From Scatomorpha sp036653715 (GTDB taxonomy: Bacteria; Bacillota; Clostridia; Oscillospirales; Oscillospiraceae), in contig JAVVTL010000045.1 in the NCBI GenBank assembly GCA_036653715.1, positions 1 through 12,996 on the forward strand: a DNA stretch of 12,996 nt, given 5' to 3'. A model generated the notes under the pieces. The model ran no database searches and was not told where the DNA came from. It saw nothing but the letters and a program-made list of their open reading frames with translations. Every line of letters starts with the position of its first letter. Position 1 is the first letter of the stretch. The translations under genes and the position numbers were made by a program. Shown in pieces: positions 1 through 5,653 of this stretch.

Positions 1-39
1 TTCTGTCCGTCGAAAAAACGTGTTTTTCGACGGACAGAA
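1..39. repeat. Long perfect inverted repeat with A/T-tract apex
   Basis: Positions 1-17 and 23-39 are exact reverse complements (17 bp) around a 5-base loop. The top of the stem is a run of A facing a run of T. No T-tract follows on the plus strand. On the minus strand the stem lies at the window edge, so what follows it is unseen. It could be a bidirectional terminator or a dispersed intergenic element. A hairpin of the same design occurs at 12906-12946. Confidence 0.75.
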
Positions 40-64
40 AAGTCGCTGCGGCGGGAATTTCAAA

Positions 65-93
65 TGAAAAGGGGGCTTTCGCCCCCATTTTCA
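65..93 (-). terminator. GC-rich hairpin, probable backup or bidirectional terminator
   Basis: A GGGGGC/GCCCCC core (71-76 with 81-86, loop tttc) is extended by TGAAAA/TTTTCA across a single bulged A. Read on the minus strand it ends in CTTTTC, as expected of an intrinsic terminator behind acpP. It is nearly symmetric, so it could also end transcription entering from the left. The whole of 1-188 holds no gene that I can support, only three hairpins and an isolated TTTTTTGACAGT motif at 129-140. Confidence 0.55.
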
Positions 94-143
94 AACTTTT
101 CCCCCGCGTTTAATCGGGTGGATACCGCTTTTTTGACAGTACC

Positions 144-180
144 CAAAACTCCCGTGCCGCAGTGCGGCTCGGGAGTTTTG
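144..180 (-). terminator. Intrinsic terminator of the rpmH-acpP operon
   Basis: An 11-bp stem (144-154 with 170-180) continues across one mismatch into a further 5 bp (156-160 with 164-168). It is GC-rich and ends in GTTTTG on the minus strand. It begins 8 bases past the acpP stop codon, as expected for the end of the leftward operon. Confidence 0.8.
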
Positions 181-188
181 CAGTTGGC

Positions 189-410
189 TTATTTGTCGAG
201 ATAATTTACTATTTGCCCGACCTTGGTCATGTTTGCGACGCTCTCGTCGGTTATGACGATGTCATATTCCTCCTCGATTGCCATCACAAGCTCGACCACG
301 TCAAGAGAATCGGCGCCAAGGTCTTCCATTATATCGGTTTCCATAGTAATTTGCTCCGGGCTGACCTCAAGCTGGTGCGCGAGTATTTCCCTGACCGTCT
401 CGAATATCAT
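189..410 (-). CDS. acpP: Acyl carrier protein
   Basis: This 73-residue acidic protein carries growing fatty acyl chains as thioesters on a phosphopantetheine arm during fatty acid synthesis in the cytoplasm. The attachment motif GADSLDVVEL is intact, with the modified serine at residue 35, and length and acidity are normal for the family. An ATG with a good site (GGGAGGAAG) about 8 bases upstream sets the start. It is the last gene of the leftward rpmH-rnpA-yidD-yidC-khpB series, 32 bp behind khpB, and a strong hairpin follows the stop. Its position behind khpB, away from any visible fab gene, is unusual. A specialised (non-fatty-acid) carrier role cannot be excluded, but the sequence looks like a housekeeping ACP. 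Confidence 0.96.
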   Translation of the reverse strand: MIFETVREILAHQLEVSPEQITMETDIMEDLGADSLDVVELVMAIEEEYDIVITDESVANMTKVGQIVNYLDK

Positions 411-442
411 ATATTAGCTTCCTCCCGAATAAAGGGTGCGAT

Positions 443-1216
443 TTAGTCCCACTCGCGGCTTCCGGGCCTGTCGTCCGCCTGCTTTGGGCGCTCGTAGGAT
501 ACGACCACGCGACGGTTGGGCTCAGTGCCGATGGAGTTTGTGGACACGCCCTCGTAGCTTTGGAGGGCGGTATGGATAACGTGGCGCTCATAGGAGTTCA
601 TAGGCTCCAGCGCCATGCTGCGCTTGTATTTGACGACCTTTGCGGCCATTTTCTCTGCCAAATGCGCAAGGCTCTCCTCGCGCTTGGCGCGGTAGCTCTC
701 GGCGTCCACGCTGATGTGGCTGCGCTTGTCGCCGCCCTTGTTGACGGCGTAGTTTGTGAGGTGCTGAATGGCGTCCAGCGTCTCGCCGCGGCGGCCTATC
801 ACGGAGCCCATGCCCTCGCCGGAGAGATTAAGGAGCAGGCCGCCGTTCTCGCGTTCGGAGACCTCGATTTCCGCCTCGACGCCCATGCGCTCCAAAAGAC
901 CGCTGACAAAGTTCACAGCGTCCTTTTTCACGTCGTCCCCGGAGACGAAGGAAGGGGTTTTCGGGGCGGCACTCTCGCGCTTGGGTTCAACTCGGCGCTC
1001 GGGAACAGGCTCGGGCTTGCGCTCGATTACCGGCTCATCCGCTGTCTCGTATGAGATTCTTATGACCGCCGGAGACGAGCCTATGCCCAAAAAACCGCTC
1101 TTAGCCCGCCCAAGTATCTCAACGGAGACGTCGTCGCGCTCAAGCCCCAGATCTTTGAGGGCTGCCGATATGGCTTCCTCCTCGGTCTTTCCGCTTTTTT
1201 CATAGCTTTTTATCAT
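443..1216 (-). CDS. khpB: RNA-binding protein KhpB (Jag/EloR), Jag_N-KH-R3H
   Basis: This 257-residue cytoplasmic RNA-binding protein belongs to the Jag/EloR/KhpB family, which in Firmicutes acts with KhpA and affects cell elongation and division. Residues 1-55 form the Jag_N domain (KSGFLGIGSSPAVIRI is typical). A Pro/Glu/Arg-rich linker follows (about 60-95). The KH domain (about 98-172) contains the GxxG loop in VIGRRGETLDAIQ. The C-terminal R3H domain (about 175-243) has the signature R211-x3-H215 in SYERHVIHTALQ. The short tail rich in Arg and Asp is variable. The start has AGGAGA upstream, and only 15 bp separate it from the end of yidC, the usual neighbour. All three domains look intact. 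Confidence 0.95.
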   Translation of the reverse strand: MIKSYEKSGKTEEEAISAALKDLGLERDDVSVEILGRAKSGFLGIGSSPAVIRISYETADEPVIERKPEPVPERRVEPKRESAAPKTPSFVSGDDVKKDAVNFVSGLLERMGVEAEIEVSERENGGLLLNLSGEGMGSVIGRRGETLDAIQHLTNYAVNKGGDKRSHISVDAESYRAKREESLAHLAEKMAAKVVKYKRSMALEPMNSYERHVIHTALQSYEGVSTNSIGTEPNRRVVVSYERPKQADDRPGSREWD

Positions 1217-1231
1217 AAGTCGTTTCTCCTA

Positions 1232-2623
1232 TCAGTCCTGCGGCTTTTCCTCTGAATCCTCGGATTCCGACGAATCGTCGGCAGACGCATCTTCTGCGGC
1301 GGCGTCCTCAGCCGGTTCGACTGCGGTGACGTCCTCATCCCAAGAGTCGATGGACTCGCCGAATTCGGACTCCGCGGCGGCGGCGGCAGTTGCTTCCTCA
1401 GCCCCATCGGGGTTCACATAGCGGTCGTTGACAAAGGCGCGGCCTCTCGCGTAGCGACGGTTGCCGACCTGAGACTCCGGCTCCTCCGCTGCGGTTATGC
1501 CGAGGCGCTCTCTGCGCGCGATACGCTCTGCCCTTTCGAGGGCGGCGCGGCGCTCGGTGTCCTTTTGCTTCTGACCTGCCTGAAGCTTTTTCTTGCTTGT
1601 GTTGGAGTTTTTCTCGGTGGCGTTCGCGGCACGGAGACGCTCCGTCTCCTCGTGTTTTCGCTCAAGCTCGGCTTCTCGGGCCTTTCGCTCGGCAATTCGC
1701 ACGGCGTCCTCTTTATCCATTTGCTTCGTGTATATTTTGGTGAGGACAACGTCGCGCACGACGCCCAAAACGCTGTTTACTATCCAGTATATGCCGAGAG
1801 CAGCCGGCATAATGAAGCAGAACCAAACCGACATGAGCGGCATCATGAGCTGCATGGTCTTGTTGGTGGACTGCTGCTGTGCGGTGCCGCCCACGGTGGG
1901 GTTCATCTTCGTGCTGATGACCATGCCCAGCCAGGAGGTGAACGCCGACAGGAAGGGGATGAGGAACAGAATGACCGCAGGCACCCAAATTGCGGGTGAG
2001 GAGAAGTCAAAGTCCCAAATCTTCCAGTTGGGGTTTGCGGAGATGTCCAAACCGAGGAAATGGTAGTCTATCGGCTGGAGCTTGTCCGACATGGCGGCGA
2101 AATCCGCAAAATGCTCTGTGATGAATTTCGACTGAAATATTTGCTCATATGCGGCGGCAGAGGAGCCGCTGGCATAGCTCGAGATGGAGTAGCCGAGGTC
2201 TATCAGCTTCTGATAGATGGCTCCCGCGGGGACGCCGTTTGCGGCGGGCGCAAGGAGAGCCTCCGGCACGCCCATCATGATGGTGAGCGGGAAGCGAATC
2301 GCCTGATACAGGGCGAGTATTATCGGGAACGGGATAAGGCTCCACAGACAGCCGGACATGGGGTTCGCCTTTTCCTCGCGGTAGAGGCGGGACATTTCCT
2401 CATTGAGCTTCTGTTGGTTGCCCTCGTGCTTTTTTTGCAGCTCGGCTATCCTCGGCTGCATCCGCGTCGTGCGCATCATGCCCTTTTTGCTCTTCATCAT
2501 GAAGGGCAGCAGGATGAGGGTCACAAGCACGGCAAAGAGGATTATGGCAAGACCATAGCTGCCTGTCCAATCGTACAGCCACAGCATGAGCCAGCCAAAA
2601 GGTTTTGCAATTGCCTTCAGCAT
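1232..2623 (-). CDS. yidC: Membrane protein insertase YidC/OxaA
   Basis: This YidC/Oxa1-family insertase puts proteins into the cytoplasmic membrane, alone or with Sec. I see membrane segments near residues 23-43, 92-111, 212-236 and 258-290, the last probably two segments. A cytoplasmic basic hairpin (about 44-90) follows the first, and an outer insert of about 100 residues lies between the second and third, longer than in Bacillus SpoIIIJ. There is no lipoprotein signal; the protein starts almost directly with the first segment. Residues 300-378 are a highly charged, probably coiled-coil basic stretch, followed by an Ala/Glu/Asp/Ser tail to 463. Long charged tails like this may help bind ribosomes. 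By alignment by eye, the groove arginine of Gram-positive YidC appears to be Thr35 (VLVTLILLPF). Site GGGAGA supports the ATG. Confidence 0.96.
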   Translation of the reverse strand: MLKAIAKPFGWLMLWLYDWTGSYGLAIILFAVLVTLILLPFMMKSKKGMMRTTRMQPRIAELQKKHEGNQQKLNEEMSRLYREEKANPMSGCLWSLIPFPIILALYQAIRFPLTIMMGVPEALLAPAANGVPAGAIYQKLIDLGYSISSYASGSSAAAYEQIFQSKFITEHFADFAAMSDKLQPIDYHFLGLDISANPNWKIWDFDFSSPAIWVPAVILFLIPFLSAFTSWLGMVISTKMNPTVGGTAQQQSTNKTMQLMMPLMSVWFCFIMPAALGIYWIVNSVLGVVRDVVLTKIYTKQMDKEDAVRIAERKAREAELERKHEETERLRAANATEKNSNTSKKKLQAGQKQKDTERRAALERAERIARRERLGITAAEEPESQVGNRRYARGRAFVNDRYVNPDGAEEATAAAAAESEFGESIDSWDEDVTAVEPAEDAAAEDASADDSSESEDSEEKPQD

Positions 2624-2664
2624 AATTTTTTTCTCCCTACATGGCCTGATTATTTCGCTCAGGC

Positions 2665-2883
2665 TTACGGTACCGGGTCATAGAACTCGTGCTCCCCGAA
2701 ATGGAAGGGGTGACAGCGGCATATGCGTTTAAGCGCAAGCCAACCGCCTTTCCATGCGCCGTATTTTTCGATAGCCTCCAGCGCGTATTGCGAGCAGGTG
2801 GGTATGAATCGGCAACAGGGCGGCCTGAGCGGTGATATGTTTTTGCGGTAGAATTTCACAAGCGCGATAAGCAGCTTCTTCAT
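2665..2883 (-). CDS. yidD: Membrane protein insertion efficiency factor YidD
   Basis: A 72-residue YidD family protein, a small membrane-associated factor that aids YidC-dependent insertion. The family signature is clear: an N-terminal amphipathic segment (KKLLIALVKFYRKNISPL), then CRFIPTCSQYALEAIEKYG and RICRCHPFHFGEHEFYDPVP, with the conserved cysteines present. It overlaps the end of rnpA by 4 bases (ATGA at 2880-2883), so translation is probably coupled. Its site (GGGGGAAAAG) lies inside rnpA. A gap of 41 bp separates it from yidC downstream, the usual order in Firmicutes. Confidence 0.95.
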   Translation of the reverse strand: MKKLLIALVKFYRKNISPLRPPCCRFIPTCSQYALEAIEKYGAWKGGWLALKRICRCHPFHFGEHEFYDPVP

Positions 2884-3230
2884 TCCGTCTTTTCCCCCGA
2901 GAAAATGCCGAGCTTCGCGCAGGCGGCGAGATAATCGCGCTCGAGCACTGCGTAATCGGCATTTGCGCCCCTTATGCGCGCCACGATGACAATATCGAGT
3001 CCGCGCTTGAGCTGCGCCTCCGACAGGCGGTATATTTCTCTCAATCTGCGGCGGACGTGATTGCGCGTCACGGCGTTTCCGACTTTGTTGGAGACGGTTA
3101 TGCCGAGGCGGTTTTCCGTGCTGCCGTTGCGGCGAAAATACACGACAAGGCAGGGGCGGGCAAAGCTCTTGCCCCTTTGGTAGAGACGGCGAAATTCATA
3201 GTTTTTTTTCAGCGAGTCGGTGAATTCCAT
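2880..3230 (-). CDS. rnpA: Ribonuclease P protein component
   Basis: This 116-residue basic protein is the protein subunit of RNase P, which with the RNA subunit removes the 5' leader from tRNA precursors. The family pattern is present: an N-terminal SLKKNYEFRRLYQRGKSFA, the VVYFRRN strand, RLGITVSNKVGNAVTRN, and the helix RNHVRRRLREIYR that contacts RNA. The usual RNR start of that helix reads R56-N57-H58 here, a single Arg-to-His change in the most conserved motif. Otherwise length and layout are normal. It follows rpmH by 94 bp, with a hairpin in between, and its stop overlaps the yidD start. Confidence 0.95.
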   Translation of the reverse strand: MEFTDSLKKNYEFRRLYQRGKSFARPCLVVYFRRNGSTENRLGITVSNKVGNAVTRNHVRRRLREIYRLSEAQLKRGLDIVIVARIRGANADYAVLERDYLAACAKLGIFSGEKTE

Positions 3231-3269
3231 GTTTTACCCCATTTGGGCTTTTATCCAAAAACCGCTAAA

Positions 3270-3287
3270 GGGCGGATGGCTCCGCCC
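3270..3287 (-). promoter_or_regulatory. Hairpin between rpmH and rnpA
   Basis: GGGCGGA (3270-3276) pairs perfectly with TCCGCCC (3281-3287) around a 4-base loop. On the minus strand the stem is followed by CTTTAGCGGTTTTTGG. The T-tract is poor, so partial termination or an mRNA processing or stability element that sets the rpmH:rnpA ratio fits better than full termination. Confidence 0.5.
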
Positions 3288-3324
3288 CGAAACGATTTTA
3301 TTTGGAAAGCCCGTTCATAGAGGC

Positions 3325-3459
3325 TCAGTGGCTGAGTCTCGATCTGCCCTTTGCTCTGCGATGGGCAAGTACGTTGCGACCGCTGCGCGTGGACATTCTC
3401 TTGCGGAAGCCGTGCTCCATCTTGCGCTGACGTTTCTTGGGCTGATAAGTGCGTACCAT
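3325..3459 (-). CDS. rpmH: 50S ribosomal protein L34
   Basis: This 44-residue, very basic protein is the large-subunit ribosomal protein L34. It was found by reading codons directly: it begins MVRTYQPKKRQRKMEHGF, continues RKRMSTRSGRNVLAHRRAKG and ends RSRLSH before TGA. This matches L34 end to end at its usual length. The site GGAAAGGA lies just upstream of the ATG. It is the first gene of the leftward operon, about 90 bases from a consensus promoter. In many bacteria rpmH sits beside dnaA and the replication origin; here thiT lies upstream instead. Confidence 0.98.
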   Translation of the reverse strand: MVRTYQPKKRQRKMEHGFRKRMSTRSGRNVLAHRRAKGRSRLSH

Positions 3460-3530
3460 GAACAATCAATCCTTTCCATTGAGTAATACTCAACAACGGC
3501 ACGGACGGCCGCGTAGTTGACATAAATAAT

Positions 3531-3554
3531 CTCCGCCGACTCTCGCCGGCAGAG
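3531..3554 (-). promoter_or_regulatory. Hairpin at the 5' end of the rpmH leader
   Basis: An 8-bp stem (one G-U pair) joins 3531-3538 with 3547-3554 across an 8-base loop. It lies at or immediately after the expected transcription start of the rpmH promoter, so the mRNA would begin with this stem. A small TTGAG/CTCAA hairpin follows at 3479-3493. These may stabilise the 5' end. I see no known leader family. Confidence 0.45.
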
Positions 3555-3558
3555 ATTG

Positions 3559-3587
3559 ATTATATAGAAATAGGATGCTTCTGTCAA
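3559..3587 (-). promoter_or_regulatory. Consensus sigma-A promoter of the rpmH operon
   Basis: On the minus strand TTGACA (3587-3582) and TATAAT (3564-3559) are both perfect and separated by exactly 17 bp. Transcription should start near 3552, giving a leader of about 93 nt before rpmH. This fits a highly expressed ribosomal gene. Confidence 0.9.
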
Positions 3588-3603
3588 CAGAAAATTCGGA
3601 TAT

Positions 3604-4170
3604 TCACGCTTTGAGGATATCCTTCGCCTGCAGGTACTTGTCAAGAGGCTTATAGAGGAGCGCGAACACAAGGAGGCAGAGAAGGGTGTCCACCAGCATA
3701 TAGCTGCCGTTGTAGATGAGCGAGAACACCCAGGGGCTTGTGAGGGTCATGCTGAAAATCTCCGTCGGGACGGCAATGGCGTAGATTGTGACGCCGCTTA
3801 TGTAGTGGACGACGAAGCGCAGGAAGCAGGCGAGCAGAACGCCAAGGTATATGCCCTTGCCCTTGCCGCGGAACAGGCCCGCGAGGCCGAGCGGCGTGAA
3901 GGCGACGAGGTAGTCGAGCAGCAGGGACTGCCAGCCCCATGCCACGGCTCCGTCGATAAAGATTTGAAGCAGACCGAAGATGAAGCCGACCATCAGGCCC
4001 CAGCCCGGACCCCAGCGCAGAGCATAGAGCAGAATCGGCACCATGGCGAGGTCAAATGACCCTCCGTTTGGCAGACGATAGAGTTTCACGGCGTTTAGGA
4101 CGAGCGCGAGCGCGAGCATGACTGCTCCCTCGCACAGCGCCCTGAGGTAGTTGTGCTGTGTTTTGTTCAT
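3604..4170 (-). CDS. thiT: ECF thiamine transporter S component ThiT
   Basis: This 188-residue integral membrane protein is the substrate-binding S component that captures thiamine for an energy-coupling factor transporter. It works with a shared EcfA/A'/T module, which is not encoded in this window. About six hydrophobic segments span it. Family motifs include PNGGSFDLAMVPILLYALRW, LLLDYLVAF, LRFVVHYISGVTIY with the ligand-region His122, and YNGSYMLVD near the C terminus. An upstream TPP riboswitch independently supports thiamine as ligand. The start has GGAAAGGAAAG at good spacing. Its stop lies only 17 bases from the -35 side of the rpmH promoter and no clear terminator separates them, so read-through into the rpmH operon is possible. 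Confidence 0.94.
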   Translation of the reverse strand: MNKTQHNYLRALCEGAVMLALALVLNAVKLYRLPNGGSFDLAMVPILLYALRWGPGWGLMVGFIFGLLQIFIDGAVAWGWQSLLLDYLVAFTPLGLAGLFRGKGKGIYLGVLLACFLRFVVHYISGVTIYAIAVPTEIFSMTLTSPWVFSLIYNGSYMLVDTLLCLLVFALLYKPLDKYLQAKDILKA

Positions 4171-4213
4171 TGTTTCTTTCCTTTCCGCTCTTTAAGAGCT
4201 CGGAAAAGCAAAG

Positions 4214-4252
4214 CGACGCATTCTGAGAGCCAATATGCCTCTGAATGCGTCG
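4214..4252 (-). terminator. Riboswitch-controlled terminator before thiT
   Basis: A perfect 10-bp stem (4214-4223 with 4243-4252) is extended by a further GAG/CTC beyond a mismatch. It is followed on the minus strand by the T-rich CTTTGCTTTTCC. It sits directly after the TPP aptamer and before the thiT ribosome binding site, the expected place for an expression platform that stops transcription when TPP is bound. Confidence 0.8.
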
Positions 4253-4260
4253 TTCTGTCT

Positions 4261-4346
4261 TCCTACGTCGGCATTACCCGCATCAGGTTCAAGGGTCCGA
4301 AGCCTCAATCAGCTCCGTCTCAGCCGGGAAAACCCAGCCCCCCTGT
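4261..4346 (-). ncRNA. TPP (THI-box) riboswitch aptamer
   Basis: On the minus strand the conserved THI elements occur in order: a G-rich start GGGGGGCTGGG with a short CTGGG/CCCGG hairpin, the CTGAGA core (4323-4318), CCCTTGAACCTGATGCGGG, and TAATGCCGACGTAGGA (ending 4261). These form the pyrimidine-sensing and pyrophosphate-sensing arms that bind thiamine pyrophosphate. It controls thiT just downstream. I could not find a good closing P1 stem, which is the odd part of this copy. Confidence 0.95.
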
Positions 4347-4362
4347 ATGTGATTGTGAACGA

Positions 4363-4391
4363 ATTATATACCCGCGTCACGCCTTTGTCAA
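4363..4391 (-). promoter_or_regulatory. Consensus sigma-A promoter of thiT
   Basis: On the minus strand TTGACA (4391-4386) and TATAAT (4368-4363) are both perfect, with a 17-bp spacer. The expected start near 4356 places the riboswitch at the very 5' end of the mRNA. The -35 box begins 17 bases after the queT stop, so queT transcripts could also run into this leader. Confidence 0.9.
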
Positions 4392-4408
4392 TCTTCTCCT
4401 CCGCGCGG

Positions 4409-4936
4409 CTAAATCTTTTTTATCAGCTCCATGAACGGCTTGGAGTTCGGCAATAATCGCAGGAGCGGCAGACCGAGGACAAGCAGCACGGCAAGCTCCT
4501 CGGCAAATATCTGTGCGCCCATCGGGATGAACACCGCAAGAAAGCCGGAGGCGGGCGCGGCGACATATGCGAGCATCGCGCCGATGACGGGGCCGTTCCA
4601 GAGCGCCGGCATGAGGCAGACGGCGATTGAGCGCCCGAGCGAAAGCGGCATTGTGCGCCCCTTTCCGAGCGCCGCCGTGCAGAGACAGGCGCCCAGCGTG
4701 GCGAGCGAGCCGAATATGACGTCCAGCGGTCCCAAGACCGACAGCAGATTTGAGATGGCGCAGCCCGCGAAAAGCCCCCATGCCGCGCAGGGGAGAAATG
4801 CGGGCAGAATGCAGAGCGCCTCGGCGACGCGAAGCTGCAAAACGCCGAAGCTCATCGGTGCAAGCAGCATGGTCATGGCGGCGTAGGCAGCGCCGATGAC
4901 GGCGGCGGCGGCGAGTTTTCCTGTGCTGATTTTCAT
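4409..4936 (-). CDS. queT: QueT-type transporter (queuosine precursor S component)
   Basis: This 175-residue membrane protein has five or six hydrophobic segments and the QueT pattern. Its N terminus, AAYAAMTMLLAPMSFGVLQL, is followed by RVAEALCILPAF, a small-residue membrane stretch, and GPLDVIFGSLATL. QueT proteins are S components of energy-coupling factor transporters linked to uptake of queuosine precursors (preQ1, preQ0 or queuine). Its ATG overlaps the queH stop by 4 bases (ATGA at 4933-4936) and has AGAGGAGA upstream, so the two are translated together. That pairing strengthens the queuosine assignment. The exact substrate cannot be read from sequence. Confidence 0.9.
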   Translation of the reverse strand: MKISTGKLAAAAVIGAAYAAMTMLLAPMSFGVLQLRVAEALCILPAFLPCAAWGLFAGCAISNLLSVLGPLDVIFGSLATLGACLCTAALGKGRTMPLSLGRSIAVCLMPALWNGPVIGAMLAYVAAPASGFLAVFIPMGAQIFAEELAVLLVLGLPLLRLLPNSKPFMELIKKI

Positions 4937-5556
4937 TCCGGGGTCTCCTCTTTTAAGGTGGTGTCTTTTTTTGAATAGAGACAGCCGCAGTAGTCCTGAC
5001 GGTAAAGTCCCAGCTCCGCGGAAAGCTCAAGGCTGCGCTTATAGCCGTCGCGCTTTTTGAAGTCCGAGGGCAGAAAGCGGACGCCGTATTGCCGGCCTAT
5101 CTCCGCGCCGAGGGCGTTTATGCGCTCTGCATCCTTGTGCGGGGAGACGGTCAGCGTCGTGCAGAAATACGGAAAGCCCAACTCCCGCGCCCTTTGCGCC
5201 GTGAAGCCGAGGCGAAGGCGGAAGCACTCCGTGCAGCGGGCGCCGCCCTCCGGCTCCGCCTCAAGCCCGCGCACGGCGGCGTCATAGGAGGCGGCGTCGT
5301 AGTCGCAGGGGAGAAGCTTCACCCCGGGAAAATGCGCGAGCAGACGCTTCTGCGTCTCAAGGCGCAGGTCATATTCCGCCGGCGGTTGGATGTTCGGGTT
5401 ATAGTAAAGGAGCGTCACATCAAAAAATTGCGTGAGGTACTCCAAAACATAGCTCGAGCAGGGGCCGCAGCAGCTTTGCAGCAGCAGGCGCGGCCTCTCC
5501 CCCGACAGTGCGGCGGTGATATTATCCGTTTGTGTCTGATAGTTTGTTTTTTGCAT
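4933..5556 (-). CDS. queH: Epoxyqueuosine reductase QueH
   Basis: QueH reduces epoxyqueuosine to queuosine in tRNA, the last step of the pathway, and replaces the unrelated QueG in many Clostridia. From the ATG at 5556 it is 207 residues long. The N terminus MQKTNYQTQTDN matches the usual QueH opening, so I prefer it to a TTG 18 bases upstream. The metal-site cysteines are intact: adjacent C29-C30 plus C33 in LLLQSCCGPCSSYVLEYL, C108-x2-C111 in ARCTECFRLRL, and C190/C192 in DYCGCLYSKK. STLTVSPHKD-like (TLTVSPHKDAE) and FLPSDFKKRDGYKRS segments are also typical. No ribosome binding site precedes the ATG and the promoter lies immediately upstream, suggesting a leaderless mRNA. It overlaps queT by ATGA. 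Confidence 0.93.
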   Translation of the reverse strand: MQKTNYQTQTDNITAALSGERPRLLLQSCCGPCSSYVLEYLTQFFDVTLLYYNPNIQPPAEYDLRLETQKRLLAHFPGVKLLPCDYDAASYDAAVRGLEAEPEGGARCTECFRLRLGFTAQRARELGFPYFCTTLTVSPHKDAERINALGAEIGRQYGVRFLPSDFKKRDGYKRSLELSAELGLYRQDYCGCLYSKKDTTLKEETPE

Positions 5557-5562
5557 TTGATT

Positions 5563-5573
5563 ATTGTAGCACA
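5563..5573 (-). promoter_or_regulatory. Extended -10 promoter of queH-queT
   Basis: The minus strand reads TGTGCTACAAT, an extended -10 (TG-n-TACAAT). The matching -35 (around 5586-5591) is poor. Six bases separate the hexamer from the A of the queH ATG at 5556, so transcription would begin at or next to the start codon. The -35 region overlaps that of the divergent dCMP deaminase promoter. Confidence 0.65.
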
Positions 5574-5580
5574 AATGCTA

Positions 5581-5609
5581 TTGACTTGAAAGCGCCAAAA
5601 CGATAAACT
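5581..5609 (+). promoter_or_regulatory. Promoter of the dCMP deaminase gene
   Basis: TTGACT (5581-5586) and TAAACT (5604-5609) are separated by 17 bp. The start would be near 5616, giving a leader of about 38 nt with AGGGG in front of the ATG. The same two hexamers at the same spacing recur before hypB. Confidence 0.65.
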
Positions 5610-5653
5610 GTCCGTGAAAGCGTGACCTCAATATATAGTTAGGGGATAAACAT

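Noticed and set aside
3251..3259. A DnaA-box-like TTATCCAAA between rpmH and rnpA
   Set aside because: It is a single imperfect copy with no cluster, no AT-rich unwinding region and no dnaA nearby, so there is no support for an origin.
5557..5574. TTG start for queH six codons upstream
   Set aside because: It lies within the -10 promoter region, has no binding site, and adds residues not expected before the typical MQKTNYQ-like opening.
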